From positions 1-64,000 of the forward strand of contig NZ_CAMHFP010000007.1 of NCBI RefSeq assembly GCF_946184425.1: a stretch of 64,000 nucleotides of DNA, read 5' to 3'. The notes beneath the pieces were generated by a model. That model worked only from the letters and a program-made list of their open reading frames with translations, had not been told where the DNA came from and searched no databases. Shown here piece by piece: positions 42,255-51,887 of the stretch (positions are counted from its first letter, which is position 1; each line of letters begins with the position of its first letter). The position numbers and the translations under genes are program-made. The DNA comes from an uncultured Methanobrevibacter sp. (lineage in GTDB: Archaea; Methanobacteriota; Methanobacteria; Methanobacteriales; Methanobacteriaceae).

Positions 42255-42713
42255 TTATTTAATAAAATCAGTTAACTTATCTTCAAATAAATCCTTTTTA
42301 ACCTCTTTGGTTGTTAAGGCAAGAACCACATGTGGTTTAACATTCACATACTTTTCCAATTGTTCAAATGTTGATTCGAAGCCGCTTGAACTTGCTGTGG
42401 CAAAGAACTTGACATTTGAAAATTTTCCTTCATTTTGCTTGATATATGAAATCAATGGATTTGCTGCCTTTGAAGCCCATACAGGTGCTCCAAGATATAC
42501 CATGTCATAGTCTTCAGGGTTATATTTCAGGGTTTCGAGGTCGATGATTTTTTCTGTAATTGCATCCTTTCCTCCTCGGGCATAACCTATTTTTCCCTGA
42601 TAATTTACTTTAGGGATTATTTCTTCAATATCTGCATTGACTTTGCCTGCAATACTTTCTGCAAGCTTTTTTGTAATATTTGATCTTGAGTAATATGCGA
42701 CTAATGATTTCAT
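42255..42713 (-). CDS. flavodoxin-like protein
   Basis: 152 aa. FMN-binding phosphate loop near the start (Y-Y-S-R-S-N-I-T-K-K-L-A) and a second contact region Y-L-G-A-P-V-W-A-S-K. The ATG at 42713 is chosen because the flavodoxin fold starts there (M-K-S-L-V-A-Y-Y-S) and a TATA box sits about 25 bases upstream, which implies a leaderless message; an in-frame start at 42758 would overlap the operator. Acts as a one- or two-electron carrier, or as an NAD(P)H quinone reductase if fused partners exist. Confidence 0.8.
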   Translation of the reverse strand: MKSLVAYYSRSNITKKLAESIAGKVNADIEEIIPKVNYQGKIGYARGGKDAITEKIIDLETLKYNPEDYDMVYLGAPVWASKAANPLISYIKQNEGKFSNVKFFATASSSGFESTFEQLEKYVNVKPHVVLALTTKEVKKDLFEDKLTDFIK

Positions 42714-42731
42714 TATAATAATTAAGACTTT

Positions 42732-42743
42732 ATCATATATAAA
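42732..42743 (-). promoter_or_regulatory. TATA box of flavodoxin-marR-MATE operon
   Basis: TTTATATATGAT on the minus strand. Spacing of about 25 bases to the ATG at 42713 and the lack of a ribosome site suggest transcription starts at or next to the start codon. Confidence 0.6.
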
Positions 42744-42744
42744 C

Positions 42745-42775
42745 TGTTGCATTGACAACTATTGCATATGCAACA
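42745..42775. promoter_or_regulatory. putative MarR operator
   Basis: GTTGCAT (42746-42752) and ATGCAAC (42768-42774) form an inverted pair, with the internal palindrome TTGCATATGCAA. It lies directly upstream of the TATA box of the operon that encodes its likely regulator. Confidence 0.6.
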
Positions 42776-42784
42776 TTTTTTGGA

Positions 42785-42803
42785 AAACAAAAAAAAGAAA
42801 AAA
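42785..42803 (-). terminator. oligo-T terminator on minus strand
   Basis: A-run on the plus strand just beyond the stop of the CPBP gene ending at 42812, giving a U-rich transcript end. Confidence 0.5.
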
Positions 42804-42811
42804 GTTCAGCA

Positions 42812-43504
42812 TTAGCTGATACCTATAAATATTAAGATAAAAATCACTGCATCAGTCAATAAATGGGTTATGTATGGAACCAGCAAATTTTTAGTTCTTA
42901 AATATCCGTAAAGTTCAAATATTGTTCCAACACCCTGAAGCACCAATACTGAAGCTATAGTGTTGAACGGTGGAGCATAATGCAGCAAACCGAATCCTAA
43001 TAACACAAGCACAAATGAGATAATTATAGATAATTTACGATTATCAGTATATTTATAAACTAACCTCATGAAAAACATCAATGGAATGAATTTGAGCAGC
43101 TCCTCACCCATCATTGAAAATATTAATGATATTATTATTTCCGGTGTTACTGTTATTGTATCTGTAATACTTGCCGCTGATGAGAGATGAAAGCTATCCA
43201 GAACTACGCCTGCAATTATTGCATATGTCATATATCCTATAAACATCAGCAAAGCAAGGATTATTTCATTTTTTGTTGGTTTATGGAATAACAACTTATA
43301 ATCCCAATTTGAAAAGTACAGCAATGGAATAAGTATTAAAAAACAGAAGAATATGCTTCCTAAAAATTCTGAACCGAATAAAAATTGTCCGAACAGTGCA
43401 ATTGGAACTAAGATCAGCAATATGAACCACTGCAATTTGGACAGTCTAGGATTATGATTATAGTAAGGAAAATCTCTTGTCTCATCAAATGATAAAAATT
43501 TCAT
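42812..43504 (-). CDS. CPBP (CAAX-type) intramembrane protease
   Basis: 230 aa, about seven or eight transmembrane segments, with M-G-E-E-L-L-K-F-I-P (paired Glu) and G-L-L-H-Y-A-P (His). Paralogue of 30857-31570, with the same G-E-E-L-x-K-F-I-P-L core. It starts five bases after the flavin-reductase-like gene in the same direction, so the two are probably one unit. Substrate unknown. Confidence 0.75.
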   Translation of the reverse strand: MKFLSFDETRDFPYYNHNPRLSKLQWFILLILVPIALFGQFLFGSEFLGSIFFCFLILIPLLYFSNWDYKLLFHKPTKNEIILALLMFIGYMTYAIIAGVVLDSFHLSSAASITDTITVTPEIIISLIFSMMGEELLKFIPLMFFMRLVYKYTDNRKLSIIISFVLVLLGFGLLHYAPPFNTIASVLVLQGVGTIFELYGYLRTKNLLVPYITHLLTDAVIFILIFIGIS

Positions 43505-43508
43505 TTTT

Positions 43509-44084
43509 TCACCTAAATTTCAAACCCGGCTTGAATGCATCTGATATCTTTTCACCCATTTCATAATATGAATGAGTTACATCATCATATGCAAGTGGGT
43601 TAAGCTTTTCGAAAATAATCTTACCTTTGTTGTCAATGACACTTTCATCCGCCTGTATGTTGACAATTTCACCAGTGATTTGAGTGTGTGACCCCACTTC
43701 AGCAATATGCATTGCCCTGCATTCAACTGAAACTTTGAATTCCTCAATAATTGGTGCGTTAACCATTTCAGCATTTTTATAGTTAAAGTTTGCCTTTTGC
43801 AGTTTGGCTTGCCTATATCCTGTTTCTATTCCAAAATAATCAGTTTCAGCCATATGTTCCACACTTGGAAAACCTACACAGAACTCCTTGGTATTGAGAA
43901 TATCTGCCAGAGTCTTTCTTTTGAGAGTTGAGTTTATCGCAATCATGATGGCGGGCGGATGATGTGAGCACATTGTTGCAAAAGCAAGAGTGCAGCAATC
44001 AGGATTTCCATCCTCATCATATGCACTTGCAACAACTGCTGGGGCAGGATACATCATTGTACGAGGTTTTAAATTTATTTTCAT
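43509..44084 (-). CDS. flavin reductase-like FMN-binding protein (flavoredoxin type)
   Basis: 191 aa. Family pattern: P-A-P-A-V-V-A-S-A-Y-D-E-D-G-N-P-D, C-S-H-H-P-P-A-I-M-I-A-I, K-T-L-A-D-I-L-N-T-K-E-F-C-V. These split-barrel proteins bind FMN and transfer electrons or hydride to partner proteins. The CPBP gene follows directly. Divergent from the PAP2-like gene across 37 bases. Confidence 0.82.
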   Translation of the reverse strand: MKINLKPRTMMYPAPAVVASAYDEDGNPDCCTLAFATMCSHHPPAIMIAINSTLKRKTLADILNTKEFCVGFPSVEHMAETDYFGIETGYRQAKLQKANFNYKNAEMVNAPIIEEFKVSVECRAMHIAEVGSHTQITGEIVNIQADESVIDNKGKIIFEKLNPLAYDDVTHSYYEMGEKISDAFKPGLKFR

Positions 44085-44121
44085 AATAATCTATTTATTG
44101 TGTTATATTATAAATAATTAT

Positions 44122-45000
44122 ATGAACAAATTTAAAATCGCTAAGATAATATCTGATATAACTAATCCGCCTATAATATGCATTCCTCTATTTTTGATAA
44201 TGTCAGTTGTGCTTTCATTTGAAAATGGAGTATTCAACGTATCAAAATTCATAGTCCTTGAACTGATATCACTTGTCTTTTCATCAGCACTGCCAATGGC
44301 AATCATATTAATCTGGGCAAAGAAATTAGGAACCGACAAGGACATATCCAACAGAACAGACAGGTTTGTCCCCTTGATTGTAGGGGTAATATCCTATTTC
44401 ATTGGATTTCTGGTATCCTATGCAGTGGATCTGAGCAATTTTATGACTATTCTACTTTTATGTTATTCGGTAAACACATTGATTGTAATGATTATTACAT
44501 TCAAATGGAAAATTAGTGTCCACACAACAGGTTTGAGCGGTCCTGTAGGTGCACTGATATTGCTTTTAGGACCGATTGGAGCATTGTTTGGAATATTATA
44601 TCCTATACTGATATGGTCAAGGGTACTTTTGAAAAAACATACATTAGCACAGGCCATCTGCGGTGCTGTACAGGGATTTTTCTTAACAATATTTGAGATG
44701 TATCTATTTTTGAATGTTTTAAGATTGCCTATTGAAGATATTGTAAGTCTGGAACTTGCAAGTATGTTTATCATTGCAATCATTGTAACCCCAATAATCC
44801 TCGGATTTTTAAGTTATATTCCTCAAAGGAATGGAAAAGCAATATTTTATGTCCTGGAAATAATATTGTGTGCGCTGTTTTTAATCTTTACACCGTTGGA
44901 GGTATTTGTAATATTTGTTCTTGTAAGCATGACTTCAATTATTATTTCCTACAGCGCAGGTGAAGACTTCATCTGGTTTAGGGTTCTGAAATCATCATAG
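44122..45000 (+). CDS. PAP2-like membrane phosphatase
   Basis: 292 aa with about eight hydrophobic segments. The PAP2 signature is spread over S-V-H-T-T-G-L-S-G and W-S-R-V-L-L-K-K-H-T-L-A-Q-A-I-C-G-A, with the histidines expected for a phosphoenzyme mechanism. Likely removes phosphate from a polyprenyl or lipid phosphate, which would fit envelope polymer synthesis. The ATG at 44122 starts the first membrane region; an upstream in-frame start would overlap the divergent gene. Its last 52 bases overlap the opposite glycosyltransferase gene. Confidence 0.65.
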   Translation: MNKFKIAKIISDITNPPIICIPLFLIMSVVLSFENGVFNVSKFIVLELISLVFSSALPMAIILIWAKKLGTDKDISNRTDRFVPLIVGVISYFIGFLVSYAVDLSNFMTILLLCYSVNTLIVMIITFKWKISVHTTGLSGPVGALILLLGPIGALFGILYPILIWSRVLLKKHTLAQAICGAVQGFFLTIFEMYLFLNVLRLPIEDIVSLELASMFIIAIIVTPIILGFLSYIPQRNGKAIFYVLEIILCALFLIFTPLEVFVIFVLVSMTSIIISYSAGEDFIWFRVLKSS

Positions 45001-45941
45001 TCTTTTGACTTTATGATGTCACTGAAAAATTTTCTTTTTACAGGACCCAGATTATCCAGATAGTCATCAAAATACTCACTTGATTTAATTGCTTCGTAGT
45101 CTTTTTTAATTAAATAATATAGGTCTTCTTTGTATTTTTCTTCAATGCCCATTAAAGCATATCGCGGACCATTTATTTTGAAGGCAAGTAAATCAAACTT
45201 ATACATATCATACCATCCATTTTCAATAAAAATTTCCATTAATATTTGGCCCGCCGGCACAGTATCCAGAAACTTGCTGTCCACTGATTCGGTGATTGAC
45301 CCTTCATGCTTGCGTCGCACATAGAGATGCCTTCTAATTATTGATATCCTTTCGGATTTAAGAAATGTGTAAAAGAAAAAAGGCATGTCCTCAAAATAGA
45401 TGCCCTTTGGAAAACTGGCTGTTATATCTGATAAAAATTGGCGATTGAAAATCTTCTGGCAGGCACTTACAGATATATCAAAGAGGAAATTTCCACATTC
45501 ATCAGGCGCAAATACCCTGTTATCAAAACTTTCATCAAAATTGTTCAGGTTAAACCAGTCATTTTGAGAAAATTTGCCGTCATGGTATTTTATAATCTGA
45601 AAAATGGAAATATCTGTATTACGGTTTTTCGCTTCACCATAAGATGTTTCCAATGCATCCGGACAAAACCAGTCATCAGCATCCAGAAACATTACATATT
45701 CACCCACAGCTATTTTAAGTCCATTGTTTCTTGCCTCGCCAGGGCCCTGATTTGACTGATTAATCAGTATTATTCTTTCATCATCAAAGGAATTGATGGC
45801 AGCCAATGTGTCATCTGTTGAGCCGTCATTTATGATAATCAGTTCAAAGTCATCCAATGACTGTTTGAGGACTGATTCAATAGCTTTTTTAATGTATTCC
45901 TCCCCATTGAAAACGGGCAATATAATGGAAACTTTAGTCAT
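44949..45941 (-). CDS. family 2 glycosyltransferase
   Basis: 330 aa. GT-A nucleotide-sugar domain at the N-terminus: V-S-I-I-L-P-V-F-N-G-E-E-Y-I, I-I-I-N-D-G-S-T-D-D-T and the metal-binding D-A-D-D near residue 88. The C-terminal half is the acceptor region. Soluble, probably adds a sugar to a surface glycan. Its 3' end overlaps the convergent PAP2-like gene by 52 bases. Confidence 0.85.
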   Translation of the reverse strand: MTKVSIILPVFNGEEYIKKAIESVLKQSLDDFELIIINDGSTDDTLAAINSFDDERIILINQSNQGPGEARNNGLKIAVGEYVMFLDADDWFCPDALETSYGEAKNRNTDISIFQIIKYHDGKFSQNDWFNLNNFDESFDNRVFAPDECGNFLFDISVSACQKIFNRQFLSDITASFPKGIYFEDMPFFFYTFLKSERISIIRRHLYVRRKHEGSITESVDSKFLDTVPAGQILMEIFIENGWYDMYKFDLLAFKINGPRYALMGIEEKYKEDLYYLIKKDYEAIKSSEYFDDYLDNLGPVKRKFFSDIIKSKDYDDFRTLNQMKSSPAL

Positions 45942-45980
45942 GGAATAATTTTTATGGATATTGGTTTATATATTTTGGTT

Positions 45981-45994
45981 AAAAAAAGAAAAAA
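45981..45994 (-). terminator. oligo-T terminator on minus strand
   Basis: Plus-strand A-run just beyond the end (46005) of the zinc-ribbon membrane protein gene. Confidence 0.45.
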
Positions 45995-46004
45995 GTGTAT
46001 TCAA

Positions 46005-46685
46005 CTAGAAGGTCTGAGTACCGCTAGTTGGTGATAATGATACACTTTTGGAATCTAAAAGATTTGAATTGCTGTCATACAGGTTGATTGATGCATGATC
46101 AGGATAATATGCATATGCATCTGCACTTTGAACTTCAAGATATCCGTCGGAGTGAACAGTTACAGGCACCATATTACCGTTGTTAAGGGTGGATCCGTCT
46201 CTGCTGTACCAAATTTGGAGAATCACACTTTTACCAGCATGTTCTTTTCCGACATAAATGTTAGCATAGGTCAAATCGCTCAATTCACTGCCTGTGGAGA
46301 AACTTCCTCCCTGAATCTTCATGGCTGTGGACTGTGGTGTAGCAGTTACCTGTTGACTTTGTTGAGCTTGAGTTGATTGAGCTTGACTGGATTGGGATGG
46401 ATTATTCTGACTAACCTGTGATCCTGAATTAGATGCATTACTTTGAGCATCCTGTGAGTGTGAATCACTGTTAAATCCCTGAAGATATATGAATGCACCA
46501 GCTAAAGCAACGACAACAACTATCAATACCGCAATGATGATTTTGGTATGGTCAGATTTCTTTTCATTTGACATGGAGTTGATCATTTTTTCATGACTAA
46601 CAACTGTCTTTTCCAAAGGTGTGCCGCATTTTTTACAAAATTTCGCACCCTCACTATTTTCAGCATTACAATTTGGACATTTCAT
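46005..46685 (-). CDS. zinc-ribbon membrane protein with external beta domain
   Basis: 226 aa. Cytoplasmic zinc ribbon (residues 1-24: C-P-N-C, C-K-K-C-G), one transmembrane helix (about 48-70), a Gln/Ser-rich linker (75-120) and an external beta-rich domain (125-226). Same overall plan as the protein at 18178, but without the Ada-like tail. GAGGTTG lies before the ATG. Function unknown; an envelope sensor is possible. Confidence 0.65.
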   Translation of the reverse strand: MKCPNCNAENSEGAKFCKKCGTPLEKTVVSHEKMINSMSNEKKSDHTKIIIAVLIVVVVALAGAFIYLQGFNSDSHSQDAQSNASNSGSQVSQNNPSQSSQAQSTQAQQSQQVTATPQSTAMKIQGGSFSTGSELSDLTYANIYVGKEHAGKSVILQIWYSRDGSTLNNGNMVPVTVHSDGYLEVQSADAYAYYPDHASINLYDSNSNLLDSKSVSLSPTSGTQTF

Positions 46686-46847
46686 AAGTCAATACAACCT
46701 CACAAATAATATTTGTTAATAATATTTTATCCACAATATTAAATAAAGTTATTCTTAATAGTTGAGAATATATCTGAAACATGAAAAAATAGAATTGATT
46801 GTAAAAATCAGAAAAATAGGTTTTGAATAAAGATATTGAATATATCT

Positions 46848-47531
46848 TTAATCATAAAATTTTCCCAAGAACTCTTTCATCCTCTTGTTGTCGGATGAAA
46901 ATACCTCTTCAGGAGTGCCCTGCTCAACAATAACACCCCCTTCCATGAATATTATTTCATCGGCAACGTTACGGGCAAAAGCCATCTCGTGAGTAACAAT
47001 GACCATTGTCATATGCTCTGAGGCAAGCTCTTTTATTACTTCCAGAATTTCACCTGTAAGTTCAGGGTCAAGTGCGGAAGTAGGTTCATCAAAAAATAAT
47101 ATGTCAGGATTCATTGCAAGAGCCCTTGCAATAGAAACACGTTGTTGTTGACCGCCTGAAAGTTCACAAGGATATGCGTCTTCCTTATCTTCCAAACCCA
47201 TTTTTCTTAAAAGATCGCGAGCATGTTCATAAACTTCTTTTTTATCCCTTTTCTGAACTCTGATAGGCGCATTTGTAATGTTTTTCATCACGGAATGATG
47301 AGGGAACAAATTAAAATTCTGGAAAACCAAACCGAAGGTTCCGTCAAAATTAATTTCACCACTGTCTTCTTGTTCTAAATCAGTAATACATCTAAGTAAG
47401 GTAGATTTACCTGAACCTGAAGGTCCAATAATTGCTAAAACTTCACCTTTATCAACGCTAAGAGAAATATCCTTTAAAACTACATTATCATTAAAACTTT
47501 TTTTAAGATTTTTAATTTCAAGCAAACTCAT
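46848..47531 (-). CDS. polar amino-acid ABC transporter, ATP-binding subunit
   Basis: 227 aa with Walker [10 protein letters not shown], signature L-S-G-G-Q-Q-Q-R, Walker B I-L-F-F-D-E-P-T, and H-loop V-T-H-E. Closest in type to GlnQ/ArtP ATPases. Slightly shorter than the usual 240. Third gene of the operon after the binding protein and permease; AGGAGG precedes the ATG. Confidence 0.92.
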   Translation of the reverse strand: MSLLEIKNLKKSFNDNVVLKDISLSVDKGEVLAIIGPSGSGKSTLLRCITDLEQEDSGEINFDGTFGLVFQNFNLFPHHSVMKNITNAPIRVQKRDKKEVYEHARDLLRKMGLEDKEDAYPCELSGGQQQRVSIARALAMNPDILFFDEPTSALDPELTGEILEVIKELASEHMTMVIVTHEMAFARNVADEIIFMEGGVIVEQGTPEEVFSSDNKRMKEFLGKFYD

Positions 47532-47542
47532 AAATATTCCTC

Positions 47543-48193
47543 CTATTCATAGTAATCTAATCTATTTTCAAGGCGTTCCATAACAAATGCAACAATCACG
47601 TTGAATATGTAATAGAATACACCAGCAACCAATAATGCTGCAATAGATGCATCAGCTGCTGCAATTTGTTTAGCCACAGTAAACATTTCAGGAATTGCAA
47701 TTACAAATGAAAGAGATGTATCTTTAACAAGTGTAATAACTTCATTAGTAACAGAAGGAAGAATTACTTTTACAACTTGAGGCATGATTATGATGAAAAA
47801 TGTTTCAATTTTACTATAACCCAATACTTGTGCAGCTTCATACTGCCCACTGTTAATGGATTCTATTCCGCCTCTATAAATTTCAGCGAAATAAGCTGCA
47901 TAATTAATTGTAAATGCAATGATAACTGCTATAAATCTGTAATCACTGGAAAGACTCATACCAAAGAGATAGTATGGTCCGAAAAATACCACAATTAACT
48001 GCAACATCAATGGTGTACCTCTCATGATAGAGATATAAATCTTCATCAGCCACCTTAACGGTGCGAAACTACTCATTCTTCCTCCGGCAACAACTAAACC
48101 AAGAGGAAGAGAGAATAAGAGAGTAAGTAAAAATATCTCTACTGAGGTAACCATACCCCAAAGTAATTGTTCAATTACTGTACTCAATATCAT
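47543..48193 (-). CDS. polar amino-acid ABC transporter, permease
   Basis: 216 aa, five or so transmembrane helices, with the His/Glu/Gln permease pattern [10 protein letters not shown] and the cytoplasmic loop [14 protein letters not shown] that docks on the ATPase. One permease gene only, so it probably forms a homodimer. Confidence 0.92.
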   Translation of the reverse strand: MILSTVIEQLLWGMVTSVEIFLLTLLFSLPLGLVVAGGRMSSFAPLRWLMKIYISIMRGTPLMLQLIVVFFGPYYLFGMSLSSDYRFIAVIIAFTINYAAYFAEIYRGGIESINSGQYEAAQVLGYSKIETFFIIIMPQVVKVILPSVTNEVITLVKDTSLSFVIAIPEMFTVAKQIAAADASIAALLVAGVFYYIFNVIVAFVMERLENRLDYYE

Positions 48194-48219
48194 ATATCAA
48201 ATTCTCCCTCTTAACTAAT

Positions 48220-49053
48220 TTATTTTGGTTGAATTAAAGCGTCTTCGGAAATACCGTATTTAGCTGCGATTTTAGCAACAGTACCATCTTTAAACATTTC
48301 ATCTAATGTGGATTGTACTTTGTCTTTTAAGTCAGTGTTTCCTTGTTTAAATCCAATACCGTATTTTTCTGTTGTAATAGATTCATTTAAAATTTCGAAA
48401 TTAACAGAAGTAGAGTTTTTGTTTTTGATGTCGTATTCTGCAACACCAATATCCATAGCTACAGCATCACATGCGCCTGATTCCAAGTCCATGAATGCAG
48501 TGTTATAGTCAGCAACTTCGGTTAAGGTAGCGAAAGTGTTTTTAATTGTTTTGTTTTCGCCGTTAAGAGCTGCTAAAGCTGATGAATCTTTTTGGGTTTC
48601 TACAGTTTTACCTGATAAATCAGAGATTTGTTTAATGTTAGAATCTGATTTTACAACAAATATTTGTTTGTTGTCGAAATAAGGGTTAGACCATAAGTAT
48701 TCGTTTTCTCTTCCGTCAATGGTGAATCCGTTCCAGATACAGTCAATGGATCCAGAATTTAATTCAGCATCTTTTGCATCCCAATCAATCGGTTGAGCTT
48801 TGAAGGTCCAGTTATTTCTAACACAAACTTCTTTTGCTAAATCTAAATCGAAACCAGTGTAGCTTCCATTTGCGTCTTTATATCCGTAAGGTGGGAATTC
48901 TGCATCAAATCCTACAATGAAAGTGTTTTCGTCATTTGCGGTTTGATTAGAATTGTTTCCTCCTAAAAAGTCAAAAAATCCTGCACTTACTGATCCTATC
49001 ATCATTACTGATACAAGCAGTAAGACTAAAATAAAACCTATCTTTTTATTCAT
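48220..49053 (-). CDS. polar amino-acid ABC transporter, substrate-binding protein
   Basis: 277 aa with a signal peptide (residues 1-25, ending VSA-GFF) and a periplasmic-binding-protein type II fold: F-I-V-G-F-D-A-E-F-P-P-Y-G-Y, G-F-D-L-D-L-A-K-E-V. It has no clear lipobox Cys, so anchoring is unclear; the hydrophobic N-terminus may stay uncleaved. Glutamine, arginine or a similar amino acid is likely. First gene of the three-gene operon. Confidence 0.9.
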   Translation of the reverse strand: MNKKIGFILVLLLVSVMMIGSVSAGFFDFLGGNNSNQTANDENTFIVGFDAEFPPYGYKDANGSYTGFDLDLAKEVCVRNNWTFKAQPIDWDAKDAELNSGSIDCIWNGFTIDGRENEYLWSNPYFDNKQIFVVKSDSNIKQISDLSGKTVETQKDSSALAALNGENKTIKNTFATLTEVADYNTAFMDLESGACDAVAMDIGVAEYDIKNKNSTSVNFEILNESITTEKYGIGFKQGNTDLKDKVQSTLDEMFKDGTVAKIAAKYGISEDALIQPK

Positions 49054-49065
49054 TTTAAAACACCA

Positions 49066-49097
49066 ATAGTTATAACTATACCGTAGATAAAATCTAC
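49066..49097. promoter_or_regulatory. two inverted repeats upstream of amino-acid transporter operon
   Basis: ATAGTTATAACTAT (49066-49079) and GTAGATAAAATCTAC (49083-49097) lie directly before the transporter operon. They are candidate operator sites for nutrient control. No GGAA/TTCC nitrogen-repressor pattern is seen. Confidence 0.4.
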
Positions 49098-49261
49098 TAT
49101 AATATTTTTTATTTTTTTATATATTTATGTATTATTATTCAAGTTTTGACTGAATTTAATCGAACATTATTGAGTAATTGAAAAAAAATAAGTGAAAAAT
49201 TAGTATAAAAAAATTTGATTATTTTAAAAAATGTAAAATATATGTTGAATTTCTTTAATGA

Positions 49262-51838
49262 TTAATCATTAAATATTGCATCATAACATCTTTTTGAGTT
49301 GTTTTTATCATTATATTTGAAAAATTCATCTACACGTTTTTTATAATCATCATCCATTTGGGCACCGTTTGATATGTAGTCTGAAATCCTTTCAACCAAC
49401 TTCTCCTCATCACTGATAACATCACCAAAACCCATGCTCTCATAGTCAAAATAGCTGTCCTCACAGTCATAATGGAAGTCATTTGCGTAATGATAGTAGA
49501 TGACCGGCTTTTTGAGGTAAGCAAAATCAAAAAACACTGATGAATAATCGGTGACAAGTATTGCTGACTGGTTGAATATATCCTGATATTTGATTTCCAT
49601 ATCAAACTTTACATAGTCATTGTCATCGAAGCAATCAATATATCCTGAAAGCTCGTGATGGGGCTTGAAAAGTATGTCATATCCATTCTTGCGGGCAAAA
49701 TTAATTAATTTTTCATTGTTGATTAGGGAATTGAAGCGCTCAAAATATTCAGATGCCAAAAGGTCATCCCTGTTGGATATGTAGTTTCTCCAGCTTGGCA
49801 TGATGACTATCTGCTTTCTATATCCGGAATTATCCAGATTGTCATACCTCGGAAGTCCCAATACCCTGAATGTGTCTTTGGAATAGTTGTATATGTCACT
49901 GTTTAATGATTCGCATTCAAGCTTGGAAGATGTAACCATCATCTTGGGGTTTCTGTCATATTTAACAAGCCAGTCTGACAGATTGTGAAGGACCACTCCA
50001 TGCTGAAGGAAGTAAAAATCAAGATTTGATATTCCCGCAGTCTGATGAAATGCCCTGCTCATGAAAGGATTGAGGTAAAATTCAGAGCCCTGTGAAGAAA
50101 TGAGCTTATCTGCAAATATATAATAAAATCTGTGTTTGATTGACTCATAAGCCAAGACATTATCATATTCACTAGTTAATCTGTCGAAATCAGCAGTGTT
50201 CGGAAGTACTGTGAAAAACTTCTTCACTCCATCATTCTGTCTTGCTGCATATTTGAAGAAATGCTCGGCATTGTCATCGGCCACATCTTTACGGTCCATT
50301 ATAATCCAGATTTTCTTGTTTCGCATGAATGGATACAATATGAGATGAACCAATCTGAAGAATAGTGCCTGTTTAAAAAATGCGTCTTTTCTTTTGAATA
50401 CTGCGATAAGACCTGGAATTTCATATCTGATCATTTTCATATATGAATAAGGCATTACATGAAAAGCGTTTTGAGTATAAAGAATTATCCGGTTGTCCTT
50501 GACGAAGTAATTGCTCAGCTCGGATATGTTGCAGTACTCTCTAAAGGAGATTTCATTGTTGAGATTGCTTTTTTTAAAGTTCAAATCTAGACTTATGGAT
50601 GAAACTTCACCGGATGAAAGGGGCACCTCTATATCAAAATTGTAGACATTTTCCCATTCGATACCCACCATGTAATCTGATGACCTGCTTGGATAATTGA
50701 ATGATGCCGAAGAGATGATTTCCGCATTTCCATCATCATATTTCCTCACAGCAGATACTGATAAATCCTCTTTTGAAAAATTGCTTTTGATATATCCTGA
50801 AAAAAGCAATCTGTCATCTCTAAGCATTACAAAGTCCAGATGGAATTTTCTTTTTGACAAATCATCAATCACATAATCTTTTGTACGGATTACGGGTTTG
50901 CCGTTATCCATATTAGTTTTCAGACTATTACTTTCTAGTGAAATATCACCGTTTTTTACTGCAATCAAAAAGCCTGCATCCGATGTGTCCCTGACATGCC
51001 TTAATATATCCTCATTATCTAAAAATGACAGAATATATTTTATGGATTTGAAAAACTCATCCAGTTCAGTGGCATTCAATACCTCTCTGATAGCAGTGTT
51101 CTTTATAAGCTTTATGAGATGATTCAATGTTATAATTTTTACAAACTCATCAATATGACCAAAGCAACTATTGCACCAGTCTATGGTGTCCTTTAAGAAA
51201 TAATTGATTTGTGCAACATAATCATATCGGAGGTTATCAGACTTTCTGGAAAAATAACTTGAATCACTTATTAAATGGTATTTCTTTGCTTTAATTTGAG
51301 TCCTTGTAAGGAAATCCAGTTTCGGGGTTGTCAATGCACTTTTAAATTCAATACCCTCAATAAAATCCCTTTTGAAAAATACGCTGTTGATTGATGTCAG
51401 ATAAGATTCAGGACTTTCATCCAAATCAACCATAGAATCACTGACTTTCTCACGCATGCATACAATGTTATGTGAAGCATGTTCCAGTTTTAAAAGAAGA
51501 TCACTGTCATATTCATCCAGTTGATCAGTGAAATTGACATATTTTGAATTGCAGTATCTAAGAGCCATATTATATATGTCCGCTTCATCTGAATAGGGAC
51601 ATGACAGAAACAGAATGTTTTCGGGATATTTCTCTTCATACTTCATGGCAATATCATGTGAAAATTCATCACTGCCTTCATCAATCAGTATCAGCTGAAC
51701 GTTATCCTCAAATGAAATGCTTTGAGTGATGATTGATTTTATAATGTTGTTAAGATTTGTCTTGTTTTTAAAAGAAAGAATAAATGAATATGTTCTCTTT
51801 TTACACTCAATCACGTCATCTTTATCTTTTAAAATCAT
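49262..51838 (-). CDS. GT2 glycosyltransferase fused to CDP-glycerol glycerophosphotransferase
   Basis: 858 aa. The N-terminal GT-A-like domain (about 15-230; V-Q-L-I-L-I-D-E-G) is degenerate in the D-x-D region. A middle region (about 300-470) is beta-rich, and the C-terminal TagB/TagF-type domain (about 480-855) has I-M-D-R-K-D-V-A-D-D-N-A-E-H-F-F, F-L-Q-H-G-V, F-K-P-H-H-E-L and V-T-D-Y-S-S-V-F-F-D-F. Such enzymes build poly(glycerol-phosphate) or related polymers from CDP-linked precursors. A paralogue follows at 52772. Probably cytoplasmic, associated with the membrane. Confidence 0.85.
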   Translation of the reverse strand: MILKDKDDVIECKKRTYSFILSFKNKTNLNNIIKSIITQSISFEDNVQLILIDEGSDEFSHDIAMKYEEKYPENILFLSCPYSDEADIYNMALRYCNSKYVNFTDQLDEYDSDLLLKLEHASHNIVCMREKVSDSMVDLDESPESYLTSINSVFFKRDFIEGIEFKSALTTPKLDFLTRTQIKAKKYHLISDSSYFSRKSDNLRYDYVAQINYFLKDTIDWCNSCFGHIDEFVKIITLNHLIKLIKNTAIREVLNATELDEFFKSIKYILSFLDNEDILRHVRDTSDAGFLIAVKNGDISLESNSLKTNMDNGKPVIRTKDYVIDDLSKRKFHLDFVMLRDDRLLFSGYIKSNFSKEDLSVSAVRKYDDGNAEIISSASFNYPSRSSDYMVGIEWENVYNFDIEVPLSSGEVSSISLDLNFKKSNLNNEISFREYCNISELSNYFVKDNRIILYTQNAFHVMPYSYMKMIRYEIPGLIAVFKRKDAFFKQALFFRLVHLILYPFMRNKKIWIIMDRKDVADDNAEHFFKYAARQNDGVKKFFTVLPNTADFDRLTSEYDNVLAYESIKHRFYYIFADKLISSQGSEFYLNPFMSRAFHQTAGISNLDFYFLQHGVVLHNLSDWLVKYDRNPKMMVTSSKLECESLNSDIYNYSKDTFRVLGLPRYDNLDNSGYRKQIVIMPSWRNYISNRDDLLASEYFERFNSLINNEKLINFARKNGYDILFKPHHELSGYIDCFDDNDYVKFDMEIKYQDIFNQSAILVTDYSSVFFDFAYLKKPVIYYHYANDFHYDCEDSYFDYESMGFGDVISDEEKLVERISDYISNGAQMDDDYKKRVDEFFKYNDKNNSKRCYDAIFND

Positions 51839-51850
51839 ATCTAATCACAT

Positions 51851-51870
51851 TAAAAAAAAATAGAAAAAAG
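51851..51870 (-). terminator. oligo-T terminator on minus strand
   Basis: Plus-strand A-run beyond the stop of the gene ending at 51888, separating it from the transferase gene downstream. Confidence 0.45.
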
Positions 51871-51887
51871 TTTAATTAAAAACTTGT

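Noticed and set aside
44949-45000. Frameshift or misassembly at the PAP2/glycosyltransferase overlap
   Set aside because: Both frames remain coding-like to their ends; a 52-base tail-to-tail overlap is acceptable without assuming an error.
46819-46830. Further repeat copy (GTTTTGAATAA)
   Set aside because: Only the first 11 bases match; the following sequence forms its own hairpin near the end of the ABC operon.
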